A stretch of 64,000 nt of DNA from CAYSWV01 sp964434865 (GTDB lineage Bacteria; Cyanobacteriota; Cyanobacteriia; Thermostichales; Thermostichaceae), in the NCBI GenBank assembly GCA_964434865.1, contig CAYSWV010000011.1:1-64000 (forward strand). Direction: 5' to 3'. The notes beneath the pieces are model-generated. The model saw nothing but the letters and a program-made list of their open reading frames with translations, was not told where the DNA came from and searched no databases. Below are positions 44,229 through 52,404 of the stretch, piece by piece; the first letter of the stretch is position 1; every line of letters starts with the position of its first letter. Both the position numbers and the translations under genes were made by a program.

Positions 44229-44702
44229 TTAGCTAGATAAATTAGCTCTGATCTCACTCTCTTGCTCGTGGTAGATTTCCTTCTCGCGGTTGATGAAAAT
44301 ATCTGCCAAGCTATTGTAAGCTTCCGTCCAGGCTTCCATCACAGATGGAGTGGCAGCATCTCCCAAAACATCTTTCATTGCGGCCAACAAGCATTCCCCA
44401 ATAACAGGGTATTGTTCGGCAATTACACGAGTCTTGACATGAGCTTTGGCAATGTGTTCTACTGCATCGCCTAATTTATCTAGCTCATCAATGTGGTTGG
44501 CATAGGCATAGACAGATGCTGCTAACTTTGCAGCTTGTTTGCGACCTTCTGTTTCACTCTTCATGTGAGTGTTCTCGAAGAACCTTCTATATTCAGGACG
44601 CTCATTGAAGGCAATTTCATACATTCTTTCTGTGATTGCATGGCCATGTTCTTTCACTACAGGAGCAGTTGCTTTAACGATCTCGATGGTTTCTGGTTTC
44701 AT
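44229..44702 (-). CDS. Single-domain bacterial haemoglobin
   Basis: A 157-residue globin of the flavohaemoglobin/Vitreoscilla type. The family start TIEIVKATAPVVKEHGHAIT, the CD-region Phe in RRFF, and the proximal-His helix IAKAHVKTRVIAEQYPVIGE are clear. The end has YNSLADIFINREKEIY. It stops after the globin fold with no FAD/NAD domain, so it is a free globin. The start is the ATG at 44702, matching the family start; a TTG at 44771 would add 23 residues. No good ribosome site precedes it. It would bind O2 or NO in the cytosol. It is convergent with the baeRF7 gene. Confidence 0.93.
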   Translation of the reverse strand: MKPETIEIVKATAPVVKEHGHAITERMYEIAFNERPEYRRFFENTHMKSETEGRKQAAKLAASVYAYANHIDELDKLGDAVEHIAKAHVKTRVIAEQYPVIGECLLAAMKDVLGDAATPSVMEAWTEAYNSLADIFINREKEIYHEQESEIRANLSS

Positions 44703-45270
44703 GTGAAGTAGAAGATAAGGATCAATTGATTGGTACCTAACGGCCTCACAATTAGCTTCATCGTTGACCAAGCTGAGAGGCGTGTGGACACCTCAAAACT
44801 CTACCCCAGAAGCTGACTTTGGTCCAACTAAGTAGATCGGGGTAAATAAATTGCACTAAAAATGGCTGAAACCCTTGCTTTACCGTCATCCAACGCAGGA
44901 TCATAACCTTGACCTACTTACCTCACAGAAATAGCAATTCTCACCTTGACCATGATGGCCCACTGCAGCATGGGAATGCGGATCCGTTCAGTAGTTGAGT
45001 TCTTGAGTTACTAGCACTCACTTGCCAAATCTGGTCGACATAGTCATCTGGGTGTGTGTCTCATGCTAGATCGTAGTAACCTGCCACGTGGACACATCTA
45101 CCCACCCAATCTCTTGCTGCCGTTGCTTCATGATGGGGGAAACTCACTGGTTGACAAGGAACCTTGATAGCTTCACAGTCGATCTGGTGCAGCATTGAGT
45201 TAGGCCTCGAAGTGAGATTTATTAGCCTTAAGAAAAATGTTGGTTGTAGTGAAGGATCAGTCTTTCAGAA
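44703..45270. other. Intergenic region with a possible decayed reading frame on the minus strand
   Basis: It has 568 bases without an intact gene. On the minus strand, from about 45200 down to 44930, an open stretch beginning MLHQIDCEAIKVP and later DWVGRCVHVAGYYDLA stops at a TGA but then continues in the same frame as DTHPDDYVDQIWQVSASN before another stop. This may be a pseudogene fragment. I cannot name a parent family. Confidence 0.3.
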
Positions 45271-45570
45271 CTATGAATGAGTTACACAAGTCATAGTACC
45301 GATAAAACTACCTCCTTTGCTTATCCCTATCATTAATCTTGGAAAAACACAGCCTGTTCCACCATTATCATCTCGTATTGCCTCTTGACCAATTGAGATA
45401 AACACTGGGGTTCGCAACTCAGGTTGATTATGAAACCAATCTATCATCGATTGCCAACATGATAGGTATTCTCTACATTCGTCTGCTTCTTTATCTTCTT
45501 CAGCAACATCTTCAACGGATAAGCACTCTTCGATAACATTCCACCATGGAGCGAAAACTTCATCAAACAT
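45271..45570 (-). CDS. Small acidic protein of unknown function
   Basis: A 99-residue, strongly acidic protein with many Trp/Cys (APWWNVIEECLSVEDVAEEDKEADECREYLSCW). The C terminus is hydrophobic beta (LMIGISKGGSFIGTMTC). AGAGGAA lies directly before the ATG at 45570, which supports translation. No family is recognised. It lies upstream of, and divergent from, the injection-system operon. Small acidic proteins of this kind can be immunity or DNA-mimic proteins, but there is no direct evidence. Confidence 0.55.
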   Translation of the reverse strand: MFDEVFAPWWNVIEECLSVEDVAEEDKEADECREYLSCWQSMIDWFHNQPELRTPVFISIGQEAIRDDNGGTGCVFPRLMIGISKGGSFIGTMTCVTHS

Positions 45571-45735
45571 TTCCTCTGGGTGGGTTGGCTTTAGAAAGAC
45601 TGAATCATAACAAAAAGCTTGAATAAAGGTTGTGATGTGATTGCAGTCACGGTCTAAATTGGCTTAAGCCTTGATTATGAAGTTAGGGATGTACTTGAAG
45701 GTTAGAAAGTCTGCTGACTTGAGTGAGGCTTTAAG

Positions 45736-45765
45736 TTGATTCTAAATCTAAAGCACTGATATTAA
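45736..45765 (+). promoter_or_regulatory. Possible promoter of the contractile injection system operon
   Basis: TTGATT (45736-45741) and TATTAA (45760-45765) are separated by 18 bases and sit about 80 bases before the first operon gene. They match the sigma-70 consensus TTGACA/TATAAT at four of six bases each. A second -10-like TACTAT overlaps just downstream. Confidence 0.35.
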
Positions 45766-45846
45766 ATACTATAAACTTTCAGTACTTTCATCCCAGAGGT
45801 AGCTGAAAATAAAAGAGATCGCACTAAACCGATCAAGGACCAGTAC

Positions 45847-46530
45847 ATGATCGACCAGGTTGACCACCAGCTGCGAGCGTGGGTGTTAACAGTCTTGGGT
45901 CCCGCTATGCCAGTCTCGCTAGCAGCACCTTCTGATTCAAGAGAGGGGCATGGAGTGAGTCTGTACCTTTTAGATGTCAAGCATCAGCCTCGGAGAACTG
46001 ATAACCAGCAGATCGTGCTGCATTTGTCTCTCCTGTATCTAGTTACGACCTGGGCTGAAGAACCAGAGGAATCTCACCGACTCCTAGGTTTACTAATTCT
46101 GGCTGCATTGGAAACAGCTGACTTTGAGGTTCAACTTGATCCGATCCCAATTTCAAGCTGGGCTGCTCTTAAAGTCATACCTCAACCAGCTTTTTTAATG
46201 CGGTTGCCTTTGACCTATCGACAGCCTATGGGCAAAGTTCCGCGTGTGAAAACAATGCGACTACAATCCTCAATCCTGACTCAGTGGTACGGTCAAGTCT
46301 TAGACCCAAGTGATCAGCCCATTTCCCAAGCCAAGGTGGAAGTCCCCTCTCTACACTTAGAAACCTACACCAACATTGATGGCAATTTTCAGCTTGTGGC
46401 TGTGCCGCAGGGGGCTCTCATTCAAACCTTGAAAGTCCAGGTTTACGATCAGGACTTCTCAATTACGTTACCTGAACCTGCTACCCCTCATCACCCGATC
46501 ATTGTTCGCTTAGAAGCGATGGAGGTCTAA
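45847..46530 (+). CDS. Contractile injection system cap/terminator-type protein (Cis16, DUF4255-like)
   Basis: A 227-residue protein, first gene of the injection-system operon. Residues about 1-150 match the DUF4255/Pvc16 N-terminal pattern (MIDQVDHQLRAWV near the start, VSLYLLDVKHQP, then LHLSLLYLVTTWAEEPEESHRLLG). In related systems this protein caps the distal end of the tube and sheath. The C-terminal 80 residues form a carboxypeptidase-regulatory-like beta sandwich (YGQVLDPSDQPISQAKVEV and TNIDGNFQLVAVPQGA). The stop codon is immediately followed by the sheath ATG, so the genes are coupled. Confidence 0.85.
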   Translation: MIDQVDHQLRAWVLTVLGPAMPVSLAAPSDSREGHGVSLYLLDVKHQPRRTDNQQIVLHLSLLYLVTTWAEEPEESHRLLGLLILAALETADFEVQLDPIPISSWAALKVIPQPAFLMRLPLTYRQPMGKVPRVKTMRLQSSILTQWYGQVLDPSDQPISQAKVEVPSLHLETYTNIDGNFQLVAVPQGALIQTLKVQVYDQDFSITLPEPATPHHPIIVRLEAMEV

Positions 46531-47757
46531 ATGCCAACTTATTTGACCCCTGGTGTATATATTGAAGAAGTCTCCTCTGGAACCCGACCTATAGAAGCCG
46601 TTGGAACCAGTACAGCTGGATTTGTAGGTGTAGCACCCAATCCGTCAGCTCATCACCATCAAGTCATTGCCATCAATAACTGGAGTCACTTTCTCCGAGA
46701 GTTCGTGTCGCCAGGATCTGAAAGTACATTCCTGTCATTAGCTGTCTTTGGCTTTTTTACAAATGGTGGCAGCCGTTGTTATGTCGTTAACTTAGGTCAA
46801 GATGGAGCTATGACAGGGGATAGTCGGGGTCGCAAAGGACTAGACTTACTGGAAGCTATTGAAGACATTGCCATTGTGGCCGCTCCAGGTCTGTCAGATG
46901 CAGCGACCTATGAAGCATTATTATCCCATTGTGAAAACCTCCACGATCGTGTTGCTATCCTAGATCCCCCTCCCCAGCTACAATCTATTGATCAACTTAA
47001 GCAAGTAGCGATAGCTGGAGATTCGGCAGGTTCTGAAGGTTTAGCCACAACAGCAGTTACCCCAGGATTACGACCTCGACAGACTGATGGAGGGTATGGG
47101 GCGTTTTACTTTCCCTGGATCACGATTCGAGATCCATTGGCTACGCAGACAATGATTAATGCCCCTCCATCAGGCCATATAGCAGGTATTTACGCTCGCA
47201 CCGATGCAACTCGAGGTGTGCAGAAGGCACCTGCTAATGAGATCATTCGAGGGGTTCTAGATGTCACCTACCCAGTCACCCATGCCGAACAAGGGGAACT
47301 CAATCGTAGTGGTGTCAACTGTATTCGATTATTTGCAGGAGAAGGGATCCGAGTGTGGGGAGCTAGAACCCTAGCAGCAAGCAGTAGTGAATGGCGGTAT
47401 CTGAACGTACGACGCTTATTCAATATGATTGAAGCATCCATTATTAGAAGTACACGGTGGGTTGTCTTTGAACCTAATGCAGCTCCCCTCTGGAAGGCTA
47501 TTCGCCGGGATGTGAGTGCCTTTTTGACATTGTTATGGCGGCAAGGATCTCTAATGGGAGCTAGTCCGGAAGCCGCCTTTTTTGTGCAATGTGATGCCGA
47601 AACTAATCCACCTGAGGTGATTGATGCTGGCATGGTCATTACTGTGATTGGCATTGCACCGATCAAACCAGCTGAATTTGTCATTTTCAAGATTAGTCAA
47701 TCAGCCTCAGCAGCAGAATCTGAAACACCAGGTATGGAGGTAGCTAGCAATGTCTAA
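46531..47757 (+). CDS. Contractile injection system sheath protein (Cis2)
   Basis: A 408-residue tail-sheath protein. It starts PTYLTPGVYIEEVSSGTRPIEAVGTSTAGFVG, the sheath N-terminal signature shared by phage, R-type bacteriocin and eCIS sheaths. The C-terminal part has LNVRRLFNMIEASIIRSTRWVVFEPNA and VIDAGMVITVIGIAPIKPAEFVIFKIS, the classical sheath C-terminal domain. The middle is short, so this is a compact sheath. Only one sheath gene exists here, unlike PVC or Afp with three. It polymerises around the tube and contracts to drive it through a membrane. It overlaps the tube gene by eight bases. Confidence 0.97.
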   Translation: MPTYLTPGVYIEEVSSGTRPIEAVGTSTAGFVGVAPNPSAHHHQVIAINNWSHFLREFVSPGSESTFLSLAVFGFFTNGGSRCYVVNLGQDGAMTGDSRGRKGLDLLEAIEDIAIVAAPGLSDAATYEALLSHCENLHDRVAILDPPPQLQSIDQLKQVAIAGDSAGSEGLATTAVTPGLRPRQTDGGYGAFYFPWITIRDPLATQTMINAPPSGHIAGIYARTDATRGVQKAPANEIIRGVLDVTYPVTHAEQGELNRSGVNCIRLFAGEGIRVWGARTLAASSSEWRYLNVRRLFNMIEASIIRSTRWVVFEPNAAPLWKAIRRDVSAFLTLLWRQGSLMGASPEAAFFVQCDAETNPPEVIDAGMVITVIGIAPIKPAEFVIFKISQSASAAESETPGMEVASNV

Positions 47758-48199
47758 TGGATTACGTACCGGTCATCGAACGGATCCTTACCGAGCTTAT
47801 AATTTCAAATTAGACATTTTAGGTGTCACGGAGGGACATTTTACAGCGTGTAGTGGGCTGGGTATCAAAGTTCATGCTATCCCTTACCGAGAAGGAGGTA
47901 CCCGTGGTGTAATTCATCAGCTACCAGGTCGGGTTGCGTATGGGGATGTGACACTCCGATATGGCCTGACTGACTCTCGGTCGCTATGGGACTGGCTGAT
48001 GAGTGCAGTTAGTGGCAAGGTGGTCCGGAAAAATGCTTCTGTGCTCTTGATGGCTAATGATGGTGTGACTGAAGTGATGCGGTGGGAGTTAATTGATGCC
48101 TGGCCGTCAGAATGGCGAGGGGCCCCGCTAGATACGTTAGCTCAAGAAGTTGCCATTGAATCTCTGACACTGGTCTTTGAAGAGTTGAAGCGAGCATAA
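47750..48199 (+). CDS. Contractile injection system tube protein (Cis1)
   Basis: A 149-residue gp19/Hcp-like inner-tube protein. It opens TDPYRAYNFKLDILGVTEGHFTACSGLGIKVHAIPYREGG and ends AIESLTLVFEELKRA, the standard pattern of phage-tail-like tube proteins (conserved F-x-V/L-D, EG-F-x-x-CSGLG). It stacks as hexameric rings inside the sheath. Only one tube gene is seen in the operon, whereas PVC-type systems carry two or three variants; the adaptor ring next to the baseplate may therefore be formed by another protein. Confidence 0.97.
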   Translation: MSNGLRTGHRTDPYRAYNFKLDILGVTEGHFTACSGLGIKVHAIPYREGGTRGVIHQLPGRVAYGDVTLRYGLTDSRSLWDWLMSAVSGKVVRKNASVLLMANDGVTEVMRWELIDAWPSEWRGAPLDTLAQEVAIESLTLVFEELKRA

Positions 48200-48204
48200 G
48201 TCTC

Positions 48205-49422
48205 ATGAATACCTTTAAGCGACAATTATTACTAGCTATTGCTCACACCTTACAACAATGGGCAAACGCACTCTTGAGCCTGACTGAAGCCTCTAAGTCC
48301 AACTGCAATTTAGAAGTTGGCTCAGTTGGTGGGCCACCTGCTCATTGGGTAGCACGGGTGCAATCGGCAGCCCCCCACCTCTTAGACCCAGACTTGCTTA
48401 ACTTTACAGTAAAAGGCCCTCAATCAATCAATAGAGTAGATTTAATTTCAGAGACTGACCCTAACTCACCCATCCTGAAAACATCTATTGATCAACCTCT
48501 TAACCTAGCCCCAGATCAAAGAAGCCACTCACGCTACAGCCATAATCACGATCAGTTTAGTTACTCACTCCTTCAAAAGAGACGACCTCCCCTTCATGAT
48601 TCTGTACCTCCACCTGTGACAACAACCCAGTGGGAACCAAGCGAGTACTCCGAGCCTAATGGTCAGGATGATCTTACTCAGCAGACTCATTCTTATAGGC
48701 CACCTCCTCCAATCTTTCAATCACCAGCCTACTCCCATGAATACAACCAGATTCTGGCAGCCGCGGTTCCTACTGTGTCGCCTCAGACCCAATTTCAACA
48801 ACAGGAGCAGCAGTCTCTAATACAACAAGAGTCAAACTTAGACCGAACATCCTCTGAAAACTTACCACTCATTACACAGCTAGATCACTCAACGCCTCCT
48901 ATTGCCATCAAACTGATCCCTCCTCCGGTAGGTTCAAACAGATCTCATCAAGTCCGATCTAGTCAGTCCTACTCTGAGGTTATCCCCCATGCAAAAGATA
49001 CACAGATGCCTCAAAGGGATCGGCCTATCTTACCTGACTCGCTTCCCAAGCAAGTGGCTATCCAGGATAGTTACAATCAGCAAACAATGCCATATCCTGT
49101 GCATCAGGTACAAGCCATTCGATCGACTGCAGTAAAAACAACCTTGAGGTCTCAACAATCCGGATTAAGCGTTAGCCGCCAATCGCTAGAGCCTGAGCTT
49201 TCCACTCACGACCCAAAAACTGAACAGCCTGATCTGAATGAGGTATGCCTAGTCAACTATCACCCGTTTGTTACACCTGAGGTGTCACTTGAATCTATGT
49301 GGCCTTCACTGCCAGTAACCACTGATTCTGATCCTGCTACTTTCTGGCCAACCTTTTGGCACGCTCAGGACCATCAACAGATCTTAGACCAAGAACAAAG
49401 AGGTCAGCGATGGAACGAGTAG
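48205..49422 (+). CDS. Pro/Gln-rich protein of the injection-system operon, unknown function
   Basis: A 405-residue protein. Residues 1-65 are helical (RQLLLAIAHTLQQWANALLSL). Residues about 70-345 are low-complexity, rich in Pro, Gln, Ser and His, and probably disordered (PPVTTTQWEPSEYSEP). The last 60 residues are more ordered, with many Trp (LESMWPSLPV, ATFWPTFWHAQDH). It takes the place between tube and LysM hub where PVC-type systems have Cis5/Cis6. It overlaps the next gene by 13 bases. It could be a flexible connector, a minimal length ruler or a cargo. I cannot decide from sequence, and no family is recognised. Confidence 0.75.
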   Translation: MNTFKRQLLLAIAHTLQQWANALLSLTEASKSNCNLEVGSVGGPPAHWVARVQSAAPHLLDPDLLNFTVKGPQSINRVDLISETDPNSPILKTSIDQPLNLAPDQRSHSRYSHNHDQFSYSLLQKRRPPLHDSVPPPVTTTQWEPSEYSEPNGQDDLTQQTHSYRPPPPIFQSPAYSHEYNQILAAAVPTVSPQTQFQQQEQQSLIQQESNLDRTSSENLPLITQLDHSTPPIAIKLIPPPVGSNRSHQVRSSQSYSEVIPHAKDTQMPQRDRPILPDSLPKQVAIQDSYNQQTMPYPVHQVQAIRSTAVKTTLRSQQSGLSVSRQSLEPELSTHDPKTEQPDLNEVCLVNYHPFVTPEVSLESMWPSLPVTTDSDPATFWPTFWHAQDHQQILDQEQRGQRWNE

Positions 49423-50165
49423 CTTTTTTACTGGAACCTCTGGGACATCGTATTCCCTGTCTACTCAACCCTGAGAGTCTAGAAATTCGACGGTTAGCTG
49501 GACTACAGCCGTGCCGATCTATAACAGGTGAGATTAAAGGCATTGCTGACGATACGCTATTGTACACAGGTGGAGGCCAGACTGAACTTGATCTCAAATT
49601 GTTGTTTGATACTTCAGTTGCAGGAGCCTCAGTAGTTACAGAAGATGTGCGTGACCTCACTGGGCCGCTGTGGCAACTAGCAGAAAACCTAGTGAAGCCT
49701 GATCAGTCGCTGCAACCTCCAATTGTCCGGTTTATTTGGGGAAAGAGTTGGAATATTCCGGGTGTAGTAGCTGCTGTCGCTGAACGCTTGGAGGACTTTA
49801 CCCGTACCGGTATTCCCCGGAGATCATGGATGCGAATGCGTTTTCTCCGAGTGCTGCCTTCCAAAGCTGAACGACAACCAGTTTCTTCAGTTGATCAAGT
49901 ACAAGCTATTCTAGCGATTGAGTCACCAGGTAGTCTCAAACTAGATGTGCCAGATGAGCAAATTCAGCAGTATGAAGTTACTTACAACAGTAGACCTGAC
50001 ACCATCACTTCTGATCTAGGCTTGCCCCCCTGGTTATGGAAAGCCCTGATGATTTTCAATCACGTTGAGGATCCTTTACACTTGCCCCCTGGACAAATAC
50101 TGCGAGTTCCTCCCCTTCCCTATCTATTGCAAATTCATGCCCGATCCTTGGGGGCCATGTCATGA
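49410..50165 (+). CDS. Contractile injection system hub-connector with LysM domain (Cis7)
   Basis: A 251-residue protein. The N-terminal domain begins ERVAFLLEPLGHRIPCLLNPESLEI, as in gp53/LysM-type baseplate proteins. The C terminus is a LysM-like module (EVTYNSRPDTITSDLGLPPWLWKAL ... LPPGQILRVP), which in phages and eCIS grips the spike rather than peptidoglycan. I chose the ATG at 49410 (AGAGG six bases upstream), which overlaps the previous gene; the longer frame from 49356 is rejected. It links the tube to the spike. The stop overlaps the next start (ATGA). Confidence 0.9.
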   Translation: MERVAFLLEPLGHRIPCLLNPESLEIRRLAGLQPCRSITGEIKGIADDTLLYTGGGQTELDLKLLFDTSVAGASVVTEDVRDLTGPLWQLAENLVKPDQSLQPPIVRFIWGKSWNIPGVVAAVAERLEDFTRTGIPRRSWMRMRFLRVLPSKAERQPVSSVDQVQAILAIESPGSLKLDVPDEQIQQYEVTYNSRPDTITSDLGLPPWLWKALMIFNHVEDPLHLPPGQILRVPPLPYLLQIHARSLGAMS

Positions 50166-51646
50166 AATCTATCGTAACCCTACCTCCACTTCAGGTTCAG
50201 GTTGCTGGACATTCATTGTTGCTAAGTGATCAGTGTCAACTCTTGGAAACTCGGATTCAACAGCGACTCTCCTTACCAACCCTTTGCGAAGTCAGGTTGT
50301 TAGTCACTGGGGATCATCAACCTAACTTAAGCTTGGGATCGGCATTAAATCTATCTCTACCTACACACCCAGCACCATTATTTATAGGACAGATCACAGC
50401 TGTTGAACAGATTTACACTACCCAATATCAACGAGAGATCCGGATCCGGGGGTATGATCAGCTCTATCAACTGCGGCAAACGTCTACAACTGGTACGTAT
50501 ATCCAAGTGACTGTTGCTGAACTGGCACAGGAGATGGTTACCAAGTTAGCCCTGGTGGTAGCTGCAACAGAATCAGGACCCTTGTGGGAACAAATCATTC
50601 AAGCTGGCCAGTCTGATGCTGAGTTACTGAGAACTATAACTGATCGATGTGGTCTTTATTTTACCCTTCGTCAACATGTGCTGCATCTATTCTCACTCAA
50701 AGGATTTGGCCCAGCCCAGCCCCTTCAGTTGGGAGATACCTTGGTTGAAGCTCGGATTGAATCCAACAGCGATCCAGTAACTACAGCGGTTTCGCTATTG
50801 GGTTGGAATCCTCAAAGTGTAGAGACTTACACCAGTCAAGCAGAACAGCTCGTACAACATTATCAGAAAAGCCATTACCAGCAACGCTCGCTGATTAATA
50901 TGACAGTACAAGATCAAGGGCAAGCCGATGTATTTGCTCAACGTGAGTTGTCCTTACGTTCAGCTCAAGCGGTAACTTTGTGGGGAGTAGCCGTGGGTCA
51001 ACCCGCCCTCCAGCCAGGGACACCTGTTGATATTGATGGAATGCCTGGATCCCCTTGTAGTCGCTTTGTTCTAACGTCGGTTAATCATCTAATCAATCCC
51101 CATCAAGGCTATATTTCTGAGATTTCTTCAGTTCCTCCTCGATCCCATGATCGTTCTGAAGTGCCGACTCTAGCACCAGGAGTTGTCAGTGATGTTGATG
51201 ATCCAGAGCAAGAGGGGCGTGTGAAAGTAACTCTGCCAACACTGCAGGATGTCGAATCTAGCTGGATGAAGGTCCTGTCTCCCTTAGCAGGGATGCAAAA
51301 GGGCTGGGTGGCTTTGCCAAATGTGGAAGATACTGTGTTGGTGATCTTTCCACAGGGTCTTTATACTCAGGGTATTATCCTTGGTTGTTTATATGGACCT
51401 GCAACTCAGCCAGATTGGGGCTTAGATCAGGGGCGGGTATGCCGCTACACTTTTGTAAGTCCAGGTCAACAACAAATACAGATTGATGATACCCAAGGTA
51501 AAGTGCGCCTAGAGAATGTCACGGGCAGTTATGTTGAGTTAAGACCGGAATGCTCAGTTGTTCATGCACAAGGAGATCTACAGTTAGAAGCTCCTAATCA
51601 TACCGTCTGGATTCGTGGACAATCGATTGAGTTCGAGAGAGCCTAA
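50162..51646 (+). CDS. Contractile injection system spike protein, VgrG/gp27-gp5-like (Cis8)
   Basis: A 494-residue spike protein. The N-terminal gp27-like part runs to about 340, with IRIRGYDQLYQLRQT and ELLRTITDRCGLYFTL. The OB-fold follows at about 340-430: APGVVSDVDDPEQEGRVKVTLPTLQ, then SWMKVLSPLAG, and GWVALPNVEDTVLVIF. The C terminus is a short beta-helix-like region (IQIDDTQGKVRLEN). It lacks any effector fusion. It forms the trimeric needle that receives the PAAR tip encoded next. Confidence 0.95.
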   Translation: MKSIVTLPPLQVQVAGHSLLLSDQCQLLETRIQQRLSLPTLCEVRLLVTGDHQPNLSLGSALNLSLPTHPAPLFIGQITAVEQIYTTQYQREIRIRGYDQLYQLRQTSTTGTYIQVTVAELAQEMVTKLALVVAATESGPLWEQIIQAGQSDAELLRTITDRCGLYFTLRQHVLHLFSLKGFGPAQPLQLGDTLVEARIESNSDPVTTAVSLLGWNPQSVETYTSQAEQLVQHYQKSHYQQRSLINMTVQDQGQADVFAQRELSLRSAQAVTLWGVAVGQPALQPGTPVDIDGMPGSPCSRFVLTSVNHLINPHQGYISEISSVPPRSHDRSEVPTLAPGVVSDVDDPEQEGRVKVTLPTLQDVESSWMKVLSPLAGMQKGWVALPNVEDTVLVIFPQGLYTQGIILGCLYGPATQPDWGLDQGRVCRYTFVSPGQQQIQIDDTQGKVRLENVTGSYVELRPECSVVHAQGDLQLEAPNHTVWIRGQSIEFERA

Positions 51647-51648
51647 CT

Positions 51649-51996
51649 ATGTACATCTTGACTGAAAATGCTGTGATGGTCTGTCAACATCGCCTCGGGT
51701 ATGTGAATCTAGTTGCATCTCAGAACTGGGTCAAAATGGCAGGACAGAAGGTGTTAGTTGAACGAGATCCTGAGGGTAGACCTATAGGGGGCTGCCCCAA
51801 CTATGGAGCTACTATCAAGCCCTGTACATCAACACTAGCTGTGCACGTTGGCTACTCCAGCTTGATCAAAATTGCAGGTAGACGTGTCTGTTTGGATACA
51901 GTAAGAGGCCTTACAGACGGCACACCTCCTGGGACCGTGGAGTACGAAGTGAGTCAAGCTGGACAGTCTTTAGTTATAGAACGAGGACCATCATGA
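51649..51996 (+). CDS. PAAR-like spike-tip protein (Cis10)
   Basis: A 115-residue protein located directly after the spike gene. The beta-rich pattern with GGCPNYGATIKPCTST and the ordered Cys at several positions (VCQHRLG, GGCP, KPCTS, RVCLDTV) fits the PAAR-like tip family, in which Cys/His ligands hold a metal ion at the apex. Exact ligands cannot be assigned. It caps the spike and may carry effectors. It overlaps the next gene by four bases (ATGA). Confidence 0.8.
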   Translation: MYILTENAVMVCQHRLGYVNLVASQNWVKMAGQKVLVERDPEGRPIGGCPNYGATIKPCTSTLAVHVGYSSLIKIAGRRVCLDTVRGLTDGTPPGTVEYEVSQAGQSLVIERGPS

Positions 51997-52400
51997 GTCG
52001 CTTTAATGCCTGGCAATTGGTGCCTCGTGACGGGTCATTGGCTGGATTCAGTCTTTCAGCTACAGGAGGGATGGCTACAGTTTCAGATCAGGCTTCTGTA
52101 AGGCAAGCCATTCTACTCTTACTAGCCACTCGACGAGGGGAGCGGGTCATGCATCCTGAGTATGGCTGTGATCTTCATGATCTAGTGTTTGCACCTAATG
52201 ATGATACAACAGCAGGACTGGCCATTTACTACGTCCGGCAAGCTTTAGAACGTTGGGAACCCCGAGTTACTATTCTGCAACTAGATGCCAGACAAGATCC
52301 AGAACAACCAACTCAGCTCCAGATTATCCTTGACTATCAATTACGTACCCCGAGTTCGCCGGAACGACTAGTCTTTACCCTGGATCTCACAGGAGGCTAA
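51993..52400 (+). CDS. Baseplate wedge protein, gp25/GPW family (Cis9)
   Basis: A 135-residue protein with the gp25 pattern: SVRQAILLLLATRRGERVMHPEYGCDLHDLVFAPND at about 33-68 is the typical family core (R-GER-x-x-P-x-YGC-L), followed by YYVRQALERWEPRVTI. It nucleates sheath assembly at the baseplate. The order here is tip before gp25 (Cis10 then Cis9). The overlap with the previous gene suggests tight stoichiometric coupling. Confidence 0.96.
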   Translation: MSRFNAWQLVPRDGSLAGFSLSATGGMATVSDQASVRQAILLLLATRRGERVMHPEYGCDLHDLVFAPNDDTTAGLAIYYVRQALERWEPRVTILQLDARQDPEQPTQLQIILDYQLRTPSSPERLVFTLDLTGG

Positions 52401-52404
52401 CAGC

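Noticed and set aside
47268..47690. 140-codon minus-strand frame inside the sheath gene
   Set aside because: The sheath frame is certain; the opposite frame has no ribosome site or motif.
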